A stretch of 64,000 bases of DNA from Roseomonas gilardii (GCF_001941945.1 NZ_CP015583.1:2239501-2303500); one strand, 5' to 3'; shown: positions 41,928-51,133, counted from the first letter of the stretch. Numbers and translations are program-made. The notes: generated by a model from the letters alone, not told the origin.

Positions 41928-42290
41928 GATTGGCGTTCCTTTCCTTCCGATGGAGTCCGGTTGAACCTCCGCGGCGCCGAGCCCCCGTTTCGAGGGGAGC
42001 ACCGGACCCTTGCCGCGTATCTCGGAAGGGCGCGCCGCGTGCGGATTTGCCGCCGGCAGGACGCTCCCGCCGGCGGCGTGGGGCACATGGCATAGTCATG
42101 CCGCCTGCGCAAGGGGCAGCGGCCGCGCAGGGGCCTGCCATGCCGCGCCGGCACCTCTCCGGCGCAGCGCCGCGGGATGCACGGGCCGATTAAGACAATA
42201 CCGTTAAATCAGGGCGTTAACATCGAAGCGCGGTTGTTCCGCGATCCCCGGCGCCGCTATGCCGCAGCCGCCGACGACCTCAAGGGATCA
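41928..42290. promoter_or_regulatory. rpsB / PhoX-family divergent intergenic region
   Basis: The 363-base gap has no credible gene. CCGCCGGC (42050-42057) and GCCGGCGG (42069-42076) form a perfect 8-base stem that would lie in the rpsB leader, and a weaker C-rich/G-rich stem lies at 41980-42000. S2 often represses its own leader, so these are candidate targets. Near the PhoX-family gene, AT-rich sequence at 42188-42225 holds CGTTAA at 42202-42207 and again at 42215-42220. Confidence 0.45.
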
Positions 42291-44291
42291 ATGGGACCCA
42301 TGTCCATCACCGTGGAGCAGCCGCTCGCCGCGGCGGATGCCGATCTCGACGAGATCGGCGTGAACGCTTCCCCCGAGCCCGACTTCCAGGCCGTGCTGGG
42401 GCGCCGTCTGGTGCGCCGCTCCTTCTTCCGGGGCGTGCTGGGCGCGGCCACGGTGGCCACCCTCGGCTCCGCCCTGCCCGGCTCGCGCCCCGCGATGGCC
42501 GCGGGCAGTGCCCCCATGGGCCAGGGCCGCGGCCTGTCCAGCCTGACCTTCCCCGAGATCCAGCACGGGCCGCGCCCGGACCTGGCCGTCGCCGAGGGCT
42601 ACGAGGCCCGGGTGCTGATCCGCTGGGGCGACAAGGTCCTGCCGGGAGCGCCGGAATTCGACCCGCATCGCCAGACCGCCGCCGCCCAGGCGCAGCAATT
42701 CGGCTACAACAACGACTTCCAGGCCTTCCTGCCGCTGCCGCGCGGCTCGGCCTCCCCGGACCATGGGCTGCTCTGGGTGAACCACGAGTATCCCGAGGCG
42801 CAGATGATGTTCCCCGGCCTGGACGCGAAGACCATGGGCGATGCCCTGACGCGCGAACAGGTGGACGTCACCATGCAGTCGATCGGCGGCAGCGTGGTCG
42901 AGGTCCGGCGCCAGGATGGCGTCTGGCAGACCGTGCTGGGTCAGCACAATCGCCGCGTCACCGCCACCACCCCGATGCGGGTCTCCGGCCCCGCCGCCGG
43001 CGACTCCCGCCTGCGCACCGGCGCCGATCCGGAGGGGCGCAACGTCCTCGGCATGATCGGCAACTGCGCCGGCGGGGTCACGCCCTGGGGCACGATCCTG
43101 ACCTGCGAGGAGAATTTCGACACCTACTTCTCCGGCGACGCCACCAAGGGGCCGGAAGCCGCCGCCTGGAAGCGCATGGGGCTGAACGGCAAGTCCAACC
43201 AGGGCTGGGGGCGCTTCCACGACCGCTTCGACCTGGGCAAGGAGCCGAACGAGCCGAACCGCTTCGGCTGGGTGGTCGAGATCGACCCCTATGACCCGGC
43301 CTCCACGCCGGTGAAGCGCACCGCCCTCGGCCGCTTCAAGCACGAGGCCGCCACCACGGCCCTCACGCCGGACGGCCATGTCGTCGTCTATACGGGCGAC
43401 GACCAGCGCTTCGAGTACCTCTACCGCTTCGTCAGCCGCGACCGCTACGACCCGAAGGACCGCGAGGCGAACCGCGACCTGCTGGACCACGGCATCCTCT
43501 CCGTCGCCCGCTTCGGCGATGACGGGCAGGTGGAATGGCTGCCGCTGGTCTTCGGCCAGGGCCCCCTCACCCCGGAGAACGGCTTCCGCTCCGCCGCCGA
43601 TGTCATGATCGACGTCCGCCGCGCCGCCGACCTGTTGCGGGCGACGCCGATGGACCGGCCGGAGGACGTGGAGCCGAACCCGGTGACCGGTCGGGTCTAT
43701 GTGGTGCTGACCAACAACAACCAGCGCAAGGCGGACCAGACCGACAAGGCCAATCCCCGCGCCCGGAACCTCCATGGCCAGATCCTGGAGATGACGCCCC
43801 CGGACCGCAACGGGCGGCCGGACCACGGCGCCACCCGCTTCGCCTGGGAGATGTTCATCATGGCCGGGAACCCCGAGATCGAGGAGCACCAGGCCTCCTA
43901 CGGCGCCGGCGTCACCCGTTCCGGCTGGTTCGCCTGCCCGGACAACATCGCCTTCGACGGCCAGGGCCGGCTCTGGATCGCCACCGACCAGGGCGAGCAG
44001 CAGGCGGCGAACGGCATCGGCGACGGCATCTGGGCCTGCGACACCACCGGGCGCGGCCGTGCTGTCACCCGCATGTTCTTCCGCACCCCGACGGGCGCGG
44101 AGATGTGCGGCCCGGTCTTCACGCCGGACAGCCGGAGCTTCTTCGTGGCGGTGCAGCATCCGGCCAATGACGACCCGACCACGACCTACGCCGCGCCGAC
44201 CACCCGCTGGCCGGATTTCCGCGACGACATGCCGCCCCGCCCGTCCGTGGTGAGCATCGTCCGGAAGGATGGCGGGATCATCGGGAGCTGA
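42291..44291 (+). CDS. PhoX-family (DUF839) alkaline phosphatase, Tat-exported
   Basis: The 666-residue product belongs to the DUF839 / PhoX group, calcium-dependent periplasmic phosphatases that release phosphate from organic esters. A twin-arginine signal is present: VRRSFFRG near 41-48 followed by a hydrophobic stretch ending AMA near 70. The core has LLWVNHEYPEAQMMF, GNCAGGVTPWGTILTCEENFDTYF, RFKHEAATTALTPDGHVVVYTGD, GRVYVVLTNNN and PDNIAFDGQGRLWIATDQ, typical of PhoX. Folding before Tat export fits its metal cofactor. The ATG at 42291 follows AAGGGATCA; ATG at 42300 is an alternative. The name PhoX is by family. Confidence 0.88.
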   Translation: MGPMSITVEQPLAAADADLDEIGVNASPEPDFQAVLGRRLVRRSFFRGVLGAATVATLGSALPGSRPAMAAGSAPMGQGRGLSSLTFPEIQHGPRPDLAVAEGYEARVLIRWGDKVLPGAPEFDPHRQTAAAQAQQFGYNNDFQAFLPLPRGSASPDHGLLWVNHEYPEAQMMFPGLDAKTMGDALTREQVDVTMQSIGGSVVEVRRQDGVWQTVLGQHNRRVTATTPMRVSGPAAGDSRLRTGADPEGRNVLGMIGNCAGGVTPWGTILTCEENFDTYFSGDATKGPEAAAWKRMGLNGKSNQGWGRFHDRFDLGKEPNEPNRFGWVVEIDPYDPASTPVKRTALGRFKHEAATTALTPDGHVVVYTGDDQRFEYLYRFVSRDRYDPKDREANRDLLDHGILSVARFGDDGQVEWLPLVFGQGPLTPENGFRSAADVMIDVRRAADLLRATPMDRPEDVEPNPVTGRVYVVLTNNNQRKADQTDKANPRARNLHGQILEMTPPDRNGRPDHGATRFAWEMFIMAGNPEIEEHQASYGAGVTRSGWFACPDNIAFDGQGRLWIATDQGEQQAANGIGDGIWACDTTGRGRAVTRMFFRTPTGAEMCGPVFTPDSRSFFVAVQHPANDDPTTTYAAPTTRWPDFRDDMPPRPSVVSIVRKDGGIIGS

Positions 44292-44298
44292 CCCGCAC

Positions 44299-44327
44299 GC
44301 CCCCGGTGCTGCCCAGACACCGGGGGC
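44299..44327. terminator. Bidirectional hairpin between PhoX-family gene and dnaE
   Basis: GCCCCCGGTG (44299-44308) and CACCGGGGGC (44318-44327) form a perfect 10-base stem with a 9-base loop, placed between two converging genes. It can stop both transcripts. Confidence 0.65.
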
Positions 44328-44342
44328 CGCGCGCCGGCCGGC

Positions 44343-47300
44343 TCAGGCCGCCCGCACATCCGTCACGCCGGGCAGCACGCGCAGCCGCTGCGTCAGGCGC
44401 GGCGAGACGTTCCAGGTGCCCGGCACGGTGATCTCCACCTCCTGCGTCTCGCCCAGACAGGGCACGAGCACCACCTTGCTCTTGCCCCGGCCCTCGCCGC
44501 GCAGGATTTCGGCGACGCTGTGCACCGCCTCCTCCTCCGCCACCAGGATGCGGATGCCGGTGGCGACCGCCGAGGCCGCCTGATCCAGCGATTCGCAGGA
44601 ACTCGCGGTCAGGCGCAGCGCATCGCCATCCATCCGCACATCGGCGGCGAAGATGACCGCCATGCCTTCCTTCAGGATCTCGCGCGACTTGGACAGCACT
44701 TCGGAGAAGCAGGTCACCTCGGTGCTGCCGCTGGAATCGGAGATCCGGACCCAGGCCATGCGGCTGCCGGTCTTGGTGGTGCGCTCCTTGGTGCCGACCA
44801 CGGTGCCGGCCAGCTTGATGACCCCCGCCCCGCCGCGCGCCGCCGCCTCCATCCGGGCGATCGGCGTGACCCGCAGCTTGGCCAGCACCTCCTTGTAGCT
44901 GTCCAGCGGATGCGCCGAGAGGTGGAAGCCGATCGCCTCCGCCTCCTCCGCCAGTTTCTCCAGCGTCGGCCAGTCGGGGCGCTCGGGCAGGCGCAGCGGC
45001 GCCTCCTCCGCCGCCACGCCGCCGAAGAGCCCGATCTGGTCGCTGGTCCTCTCTTCGGCCGAGGACTGGGCGCGGCGCAGGATCGCCTCCGCCCCATACA
45101 TCACCCGGGCTCGGTTCCGGTCGAGGCTCTCGAAGGCCCCGGCGCGGGCCAGGTTCTCCAGCTGCATCTTGTTCAGCAGCTTGGGATCGACGCGGGAGGC
45201 GAAATCCACCAGGGAGCGGAAGGGGCCGCCCTGCTTGCGCGAGGCCACGAGGTCGCGCATGGCCCCAAGCCCGACGCGCTTCACCGCCGCCAGGGCGAAG
45301 CGGATGGACTTCTTCCCGTCCTCGGCGATCTCGACGTTGAACTCGGCCTCGGAGCGGTTCACGTCCGGCGGCAGCACCTTGATGCCGAGGCGCGAGGCCT
45401 CGCCCATATGCCCGGCCAGCTTGTCCGTGTTGCCCAGGTCGAGCGACATCGAGGCCGCCAGGAACTCCTCCGGGTGGTTCGCCTTCAGCCAGGCGGTCTG
45501 GTAGGCGACCAGCGCATAGGCGGCGGCGTGCGACTTGTTGAAGCCGTATTCCGCGAACTTCTCCATCAGGTCGAAGATCTCGCCGGCCTTGTTCTCCGGC
45601 ACACCGTTCTTCGTGGCGCCCTCGACGAAGATCTTGCGCTGCGCCTCCATCTCGGCGCGGTTCTTCTTGCCCATGGCACGGCGCAGCAGGTCGGCGCCGC
45701 CGAGCGAATAGCCCGCCAGTTCCTGCGAGATCTGCATGACCTGCTCCTGGTAAACCAGGATGCCATAGGTTTCCTCGACCAGCGCCCGCATCTTCGGATG
45801 CGGCGCGTCCCAGGCCTCGCCATGCTTGCGCTGGCAATAGGCGGGGATATTGGCCATCGGCCCCGGCCGGTAGAGCGAGACGGCGGCGATCAGGTCCTCG
45901 AACCGGTCGGGCCGCATCATCCGCAGGACGTCGCGCATGCCCTGGGATTCGAACTGGAACACCGAGGCGGAATCGCCCCGCGCCAGCATCTCGTAGGTCC
46001 CCCTGTCATCCAGCGGGATGCGCGCGAGATCGACCTCGATGCCCTGCTTCGCCAGCATCTGCACCGCACGCTGCAGCACGGTGAGCGTCTTGAGGCCCAG
46101 GAAGTCGAACTTCACCAGCGAGGCGCTCTCCACGTACTTCATGGAGTACTGCGTCACCAGGTCCGGAGCCCGCGGGTCGCGGTAGAGAGGCACGATGTCG
46201 ATCAGCGGCTTGCGCCCGATCACCACGCCGGCGGCATGGGTGGAGGCGTTGCGGTACAGCCCCTCCAGCTCCAGCGCCGTCTCCATCAGCCGCGCCACGG
46301 TCTCGTCCGCCTTCTGCATCTCCTGCAGCCGGGGCTCCCCATCGATCGCCTGCCGCAGGCTGACCGGCTTGGCGGGGTTGAAGGGGATCAGTTCGGCGAT
46401 CTTGTTCACCTGGCCATAGGGCATGCCCATGACCCGGCCCACGTCGCGCACCACCGCCTTGGCCTGAAGGCGGCCGAAGGTGATGATCTGCCCCACCCGG
46501 TCCTCGCCATATTCGCGGCGGACGTAGTTGATCACCTCGTCGCGCCGGTCCTGGCAGAAGTCGATGTCGAAATCCGGCATCGAGACACGTTCCGGGTTCA
46601 GGAAGCGCTCGAACAGCAGCCCGAACTGCATCGGGTCGAGATCGGTGATGGTCAGCGCCCAGGCCGCCACCGAGCCGGCGCCCGAGCCGCGCCCCGGCCC
46701 CACCGGGATGTCCTGCGCCTTGGCCCACTGGATGAAGTCGGCCACGATCAGGAAGTAGCCCGCGAAGCCCATCTTCTCGATGATGTCGAGCTCGAAGGCC
46801 AGGCGCTCGCGATAGGGCTCGCGGTCCGTGGTGCCCTGCGCGTCCAGCCGCGCCTCCAGCCCGCGCTTCGCCATGTCGCGCACCGTCTCGGCCTCGGTCA
46901 TGCCCGGCTGCACCTTGGGGCAGATCGGCAGTTCCGGCTTGCGCGTTTCCGCCATCACCGCGCAGCGTCGGGCGATGGCCAACGTATTGTCGCAGGCTTC
47001 CGGCAGGTCGGCGAAGAGCTTGCGCATCGCCTCGGGCGGCTTGAACCAGTGCTCCGGCGTGCAGCGCGGCCGGTCCGGCTCGGCCAGGGTGCGGCCATGC
47101 GCGATGCAGAGCAGCGCGTCATGCGCCTCGTACATCCGCGCCTCGGCGAAATGCACGTCGTTGGCCGCCACCAGCGGCATCCCGACGAGATCGGCCAGCG
47201 CGATCAGCCCCGGCTCCGCCGCGCGGTCGCGGTCGGTGCCATGCCGGGTCAGCTCCACCGCCAGCCGGTCGCCGAAGGCCTCGTGCAGTGTCCGCAGCAG

Positions 47301-47777
47301 ATGCTCCGCCGGATCGCGCCGCCCTTCCAGCAGCAGCCGCCCGAGCGGCCCGCGCGTGCCGCCGGTCAGCAGCGTCACGCCCTCGCTGCATTCGCGGAGC
47401 TGGTCGAGATCGATGCAGGGCAGGCCCGAGATGTCCTCGCCCAGCCAGCCGAGCGAGGAGAGGCGCTGCACGTTGACCAACCCCTGGCGGTCCATCGCCA
47501 GCGCCACCACCGGATCGGGCTGGCAGCGCATCGGCTCCGGCCGTTCCTCCGTCGCACGGCGGGAGAGCCAGAGCTGGCAGCCCATGATCGGCTGCACATT
47601 CTCCTTCGTGGCGTACTGCGCGAATTCCAGCCCGCCGAACATGTTGGAGGTATCGGTCAGGGCCACCGCCGGCATGCCCAGCTTGCGGGCGAGGCCGGGG
47701 AGCTTGTCGGCCTTGATGGCGCCCTCCGCGAGGGAATAGGCGGAATGGACGTGGAGATGGACGAAGCTGCCGGACAT
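44343..47777 (-). CDS. dnaE: DNA polymerase III subunit alpha
   Basis: The 1144-residue protein is the replicative polymerase. It starts with the PHP domain FVHLHVHSAYSLAEG. The catalytic palm has GPGRGSGAGSVAAW and MPDFDIDFCQDRRDEVI with the aspartate triad. The fingers include AVSLYRPGPMANIPAY and ILVYQEQVMQI. Near residue 970-1060 an OB-fold reads IKLAGTVVGTKERTTKTGSR. The length is typical of DnaE1 (1140-1160). It has its own start at 47777 and is convergent with the PhoX-family gene. Confidence 0.96.
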   Translation of the reverse strand: MSGSFVHLHVHSAYSLAEGAIKADKLPGLARKLGMPAVALTDTSNMFGGLEFAQYATKENVQPIMGCQLWLSRRATEERPEPMRCQPDPVVALAMDRQGLVNVQRLSSLGWLGEDISGLPCIDLDQLRECSEGVTLLTGGTRGPLGRLLLEGRRDPAEHLLRTLHEAFGDRLAVELTRHGTDRDRAAEPGLIALADLVGMPLVAANDVHFAEARMYEAHDALLCIAHGRTLAEPDRPRCTPEHWFKPPEAMRKLFADLPEACDNTLAIARRCAVMAETRKPELPICPKVQPGMTEAETVRDMAKRGLEARLDAQGTTDREPYRERLAFELDIIEKMGFAGYFLIVADFIQWAKAQDIPVGPGRGSGAGSVAAWALTITDLDPMQFGLLFERFLNPERVSMPDFDIDFCQDRRDEVINYVRREYGEDRVGQIITFGRLQAKAVVRDVGRVMGMPYGQVNKIAELIPFNPAKPVSLRQAIDGEPRLQEMQKADETVARLMETALELEGLYRNASTHAAGVVIGRKPLIDIVPLYRDPRAPDLVTQYSMKYVESASLVKFDFLGLKTLTVLQRAVQMLAKQGIEVDLARIPLDDRGTYEMLARGDSASVFQFESQGMRDVLRMMRPDRFEDLIAAVSLYRPGPMANIPAYCQRKHGEAWDAPHPKMRALVEETYGILVYQEQVMQISQELAGYSLGGADLLRRAMGKKNRAEMEAQRKIFVEGATKNGVPENKAGEIFDLMEKFAEYGFNKSHAAAYALVAYQTAWLKANHPEEFLAASMSLDLGNTDKLAGHMGEASRLGIKVLPPDVNRSEAEFNVEIAEDGKKSIRFALAAVKRVGLGAMRDLVASRKQGGPFRSLVDFASRVDPKLLNKMQLENLARAGAFESLDRNRARVMYGAEAILRRAQSSAEERTSDQIGLFGGVAAEEAPLRLPERPDWPTLEKLAEEAEAIGFHLSAHPLDSYKEVLAKLRVTPIARMEAAARGGAGVIKLAGTVVGTKERTTKTGSRMAWVRISDSSGSTEVTCFSEVLSKSREILKEGMAVIFAADVRMDGDALRLTASSCESLDQAASAVATGIRILVAEEEAVHSVAEILRGEGRGKSKVVLVPCLGETQEVEITVPGTWNVSPRLTQRLRVLPGVTDVRAA

Positions 47778-47837
47778 GTTCCCCCTGTAGCACAGGCCGG
47801 CGATTCGGGCCCGGTGGGAGGCGGCGCCTCCGCCGCC

Positions 47838-49409
47838 TCAGCGCCCCCGCATCGGCCCGGCCGGCATGCCCTGGCCATCGCCCCCACCGGACGGTCCCTC
47901 CGCCGGCATGCCCTGTCCTGAACCCTGCCTCGGCTCGCGGCCCTGGTCCCGCATCAGGGGCCCGCCCTGGCCGCGGCCGCCACCCACCCCTGGACGACCG
48001 CCATCCCGGTTCAGGTCGTTCGCGTCGCGGCCACCCGGCACCGGCGCCGGTTCCCAGCTTCCGCCCGCCCGGCCGGCGCCGCCCACCGGGTCGGCGCCAC
48101 CTCCGGCTCCGGCCCGTGCCGCGCCCGGAACGCCGCGAGGCGCCGCCTGCCCCGACGGCCCCGCGGGAGCCATGCCCGGCCCTCCGCGTGCGCCGGCCGC
48201 GCCGCCGCCCATGCCGCGCCCCATCCCGGGACCCATGGCCGGGGATTGCGGGCCCAGCGGCGCCCCGGCCCCTGCCCTCGCGCCGAAGGGCGCGCCCCGC
48301 AACCCGGCCGCGACGATCCCGCGCCCCGGTTCCCGGCGCAGGTCCAGCACGCCCCGCCCCGCCGCCCCGCCCCGCAGCGGCGGCGCGAGCGGCCCAAGCC
48401 CATAGCCGGGGCGCAGATAGCTGCCATCCCAGCCGATATAGGACTCGATCACGAAGCGCCCGACGCCAGGGCCGAAGCTGGCCGGCAGGTCCGTCAGCAG
48501 CCGATCCGCCTCCACCGAGCGCGCCAGCATCCGGCCGCCGGACAGGGGGCCGCTGGCCACCACATAGCTGCCCGGCCGCAGGTCGATGCCGGCGCCCGGG
48601 CTGACCGGCAGCGCACCGATCCGCAGGCTGCCATCCGCGTCGCGCGCCAGCAGGCCATGCACGGTGACCGGCCCGGGCGCCCGGCGGTCGATGCGCGTCG
48701 CCACGATCGTCCCGCTGGGATCGCGCAGCCCGCTCACCGTGATCCAGTCGCCCGGCGCCCAGTCGGTGCCGCCCCGCGTGGAATCGTCCAGGCGCACGCG
48801 CTGGCCCGCGACGGTCAGGGCACGGCCTCCATCGCCTTCCGACACGCTGCCGACCGGCCCCGAGACCTCGTGGCGGACGGCCATGCGCCGCGCCCGCAGC
48901 ACCTGGCCCTCGCCAGCCGCCTCCAGCACCACGACCTGGCCGACGCGCAGCGAATCCGGCCGCATCCAGCCATCCTCCAACGCCACGGGCAGGGCGTCGT
49001 CGTAGAGCACCTCCAGCCCGTTCACGCAGACGCTGGCGAAGCCGGTAACGGTGCCGACGATCCCGGTGCCGCCGATGCCACGGTCCTGGCCGCCGGTCTG
49101 CGACCCCGTCTGGCTGGAGTCCGCGACGGCGCCGGTCCCGCCGATGCCGCGGTCCTGCGCGGCCGCGATCGCGCCCGTGCCGCCGATGCCCCGGTCCTGG
49201 CCGCCGGATGGTGTTCCGGCGATGGCCCCCGTGCCGCCGATGCCGCGTTCGGCCAGGACCGGCCCGTCATCGGGGCCGATCCGGCAGAAGCCGGGACGCG
49301 GTTCCCCGTCGCGGGCGGCGGACCCGCCGGCATCCTGCCCGGCGGGCGGCGCATTCGCGCAGGCCGCCAGCAGGAACGGAAGAGCGACAGCCCAACGCAT
49401 GCGTGTCAC
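47838..49409 (-). CDS. DUF5666-domain lipoprotein with GIGGTGA repeats and a Gly/Pro tail
   Basis: The 523-residue product begins MTRMRWAVALPFLLAACANA, with a lipobox (LLAAC) so that Cys17 should be lipidated. Residues 52-125 hold four copies of R-G-I-G-G-T-G-A/I. The middle (about 125-330) resembles DUF5666 modules: GTVTGFASVCVNGLEVLYDD, LRVGQVVVLEA, ITVSGLRDPSGTIVATRI. The last 170 residues are Gly/Pro/Met-rich (GMGRGMGGGAAGARGG), likely disordered. The GTG start at 49409 overlaps the stop of the DUF6502 gene (GTGA), so the two are co-translated. DUF5666 modules occur in exported proteins of unknown role; an envelope or secreted structural function is inferred. Confidence 0.78.
   Translation of the reverse strand: MTRMRWAVALPFLLAACANAPPAGQDAGGSAARDGEPRPGFCRIGPDDGPVLAERGIGGTGAIAGTPSGGQDRGIGGTGAIAAAQDRGIGGTGAVADSSQTGSQTGGQDRGIGGTGIVGTVTGFASVCVNGLEVLYDDALPVALEDGWMRPDSLRVGQVVVLEAAGEGQVLRARRMAVRHEVSGPVGSVSEGDGGRALTVAGQRVRLDDSTRGGTDWAPGDWITVSGLRDPSGTIVATRIDRRAPGPVTVHGLLARDADGSLRIGALPVSPGAGIDLRPGSYVVASGPLSGGRMLARSVEADRLLTDLPASFGPGVGRFVIESYIGWDGSYLRPGYGLGPLAPPLRGGAAGRGVLDLRREPGRGIVAAGLRGAPFGARAGAGAPLGPQSPAMGPGMGRGMGGGAAGARGGPGMAPAGPSGQAAPRGVPGAARAGAGGGADPVGGAGRAGGSWEPAPVPGGRDANDLNRDGGRPGVGGGRGQGGPLMRDQGREPRQGSGQGMPAEGPSGGGDGQGMPAGPMRGR
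49066..49253. repeat. Four in-frame repeats encoding GIGGTGA units
   Basis: Copies of GTGCCGCCGATGCC followed by RCGGTCCTG-like sequence lie at 49066-49088, 49135-49157, 49177-49199 and 49231-49253. They encode the RGIGGTGA repeats in the DUF5666 lipoprotein. The spacing is irregular (69, 42 and 54 bases), so linkers of different lengths separate the copies; all are multiples of three. Confidence 0.7.
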
Positions 49410-50260
49410 CCTTCCGCGCGGTTCCCGTCATCCTCGGCATAGAGATATACGCCGAGATTGAAACGGCGTGTCAGGGTCCCGGCCGCAGCCTCGCCCTTTT
49501 CCTCCAGCATGGCCAGCGCCAGGCGGTTGATCTCGACCAGGAGCCGCTGCGCCGATTCGCGTCCGGCCGTCTCCAGCGCCGCCACGACCTCCGGGCTCAG
49601 CCCATCGTAATGCACGCTGCGATCGAGGAAGGGCGCCGGCCCGGAGGCCACGACATTCGCCGTGGCCGCCGCGAGGTGATCGTGGAGATTGCGGGCGAAG
49701 AAGAAGAGCTGCTCCTCCTTGCCCGGCGCCGGCAGGAAGGCCGCCGCCAGCAGGTGCACGCGGTCCTCCTCGTCCAGCCGCACGATTCCCTGGGCGATCC
49801 AGTCATCCAGCACCGCCCTCGGCCGGACATCGGTGGTGACCGAGGCGACCAGCGCCTCGAAGGACGGCACGCCCTCCGGCGCGCTGCGCGGCAGGGGCAG
49901 CGGCCGTCCGTCCGGGCCGGTATGGGTGGGCTGCCCCAGCCAGCGCGCGATGATCCCGGTGGCCAGCGTCACCACGACCGGCACCTCCGCCACGTCGGCG
50001 CCTTCCTCGCGCAGCCGGCGGATCTCCTTCCGGTGCACGCCGGTCATCAGGCTGATCCGGCTGTCCGTGCGGCTCTTCGGGTCCGTGAGCAGTTCCTGGC
50101 CCGCGACCTCCACATAGAGGCCGCGCAGCAGGTCGGCGAGCACCGGGAAGGTCACGCCGCTGCGGATCAGCAGCCGCACGAGGGGGCGCAGGAGGCGGCG
50201 CAGGGGCTTGGTCAGGCTGTCCGGCAGAGGCAGGTCGGCGCGGTCGGGAACAACTGGCAT
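49406..50260 (-). CDS. DUF6502 family protein with HTH-like segment
   Basis: The 284-residue product matches the DUF6502 type: PLRRLLRPLVRLLIRSGVTFPVLADLLRGLYVEVA-like opening (18-52), then SRTDSRISLMTGVHRKEIRRL at 63-83, which fits a helix-turn-helix, and a longer C-terminal domain with VLDDWIAQGIV, FFFARNLHDHLAAATANV and RRFNLGVYLYAED. The last part has no catalytic motif. The ATG at 50260 was chosen over 50308 because the latter is inside an inverted repeat and has no ribosome site. The gene overlaps the DUF5666 gene. The HTH and the dyads upstream suggest a DNA-binding regulator of this operon; this is not proven. Confidence 0.72.
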   Translation of the reverse strand: MPVVPDRADLPLPDSLTKPLRRLLRPLVRLLIRSGVTFPVLADLLRGLYVEVAGQELLTDPKSRTDSRISLMTGVHRKEIRRLREEGADVAEVPVVVTLATGIIARWLGQPTHTGPDGRPLPLPRSAPEGVPSFEALVASVTTDVRPRAVLDDWIAQGIVRLDEEDRVHLLAAAFLPAPGKEEQLFFFARNLHDHLAAATANVVASGPAPFLDRSVHYDGLSPEVVAALETAGRESAQRLLVEINRLALAMLEEKGEAAAGTLTRRFNLGVYLYAEDDGNRAEG

Positions 50261-50307
50261 CCGGAGGGATGGGTCCTTGGGCTCCCCTCTTATTAGCACG
50301 CTTCTCA

Positions 50308-50364
50308 TGTGGGAAAAATGCCCACAAATGCCTGTTTCGCTGTTGACGTGGGTTTTTTTCCCAC
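50308..50364. promoter_or_regulatory. Tandem GTGGG-N7-CCCAC dyads in the DUF6502/kinase promoter region
   Basis: TGTGGG (50308-50313) pairs with CCCACA (50321-50326), and GTGGG (50348-50352) with CCCAC (50360-50364). Both have a 7-base spacer made mostly of A or T and both are followed by AAAT. The centres are 39 bases apart. They lie between two divergent genes and look like two operator copies. Confidence 0.55.
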
Positions 50365-50403
50365 AAATACTCCGCCCATCACACCACTCCCTGGAGCGGT
50401 TCC

Positions 50404-51078
50404 TTGTCCCTCGACGTTTCCGACCCTTCCCTGATCCCGTCCCTGACCCGGATGATGCACCGGCCCCGGCACGACGCCGGCGACGACGCGCTCCGGCAGC
50501 TCCGTCACCACTCGAAGAACGCGTTGCAGCGGATTTTGGCCCAGCTCTGGCATTCGGAGGATCTGCAGGCGACCCCGGAAGGGCGGCGACTGGTGCGGGA
50601 CCTGGAAAACCGGATCAGCCTTTCCGCCGGGATCTCGGACGATCTCTTCGGCTTCACCCGGGAGCCCCGGCCGCTGGATGAGCGTCTCCGCTCCCTCTGC
50701 GAGAAGGTGGTCGGCCTGATGGCCGATCCGGACCAGCGCATCGCCCTGACGCTGCAAATCGACGGTGCCTGCCCGGATCACCTGGAGAACGTCGTCCTGC
50801 GTATCGCGCACGAGATGGTGGGAAACGCGGTGAAGCACGGCCTGCATGTCCGCCTGTCCGGCCGGATCACCGTCGAGTTCGGCTGGCGCGGACAGGGCTG
50901 GCAACTCCGCGTCACCGATGATGGGTGGGGCCCCTCTCCCGGTGCCGTGGATGGCGATGGCATGCAGCTCATGCGGAGCCTGTCCGAACCCTATGGCGGC
51001 CGGATCGTGATGAGCCGCCAGGACAGCACGACCGGCGTCACACTCGACCTGCCAGCCGCCGATTTCGGAAGCCACTAA
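50404..51078 (+). CDS. Orphan cytoplasmic sensor-less histidine kinase
   Basis: The 224-residue product has a HisKA_2/HWE-type dimerisation segment with RHHSKNALQRI at 34-44 (the phospho-acceptor is one of the two His) and an ATPase domain with HEMVGNAVKHG (136-146), DDGWGPSPG (172-180) and GDGMQLMRSL. There is no membrane helix or sensor domain, and no response regulator is next to it. The start is TTG at 50404, seven bases after GGAG; ATG at codons 17 and 18 are alternatives. Kinases of this form often serve general stress or blue-light signalling. It is divergent from the DUF6502 operon and may share its control region. Confidence 0.8.
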   Translation: MSLDVSDPSLIPSLTRMMHRPRHDAGDDALRQLRHHSKNALQRILAQLWHSEDLQATPEGRRLVRDLENRISLSAGISDDLFGFTREPRPLDERLRSLCEKVVGLMADPDQRIALTLQIDGACPDHLENVVLRIAHEMVGNAVKHGLHVRLSGRITVEFGWRGQGWQLRVTDDGWGPSPGAVDGDGMQLMRSLSEPYGGRIVMSRQDSTTGVTLDLPAADFGSH

Positions 51079-51133
51079 GGCGCATGTCCCGGAGCGGGCC
51101 ACGAAGATTTAATGATGGATGTGGAATCAGATT

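Noticed and set aside
44520-47921. Plus-strand open frame of over 1100 codons opposite dnaE
   Set aside because: This is an antisense shadow of dnaE, whose full set of polymerase motifs is on the minus strand.
49066-49253. CRISPR array
   Set aside because: The repeats are in frame, have unequal spacing and encode GIGGTGA units in a lipoprotein gene; no cas gene is present.
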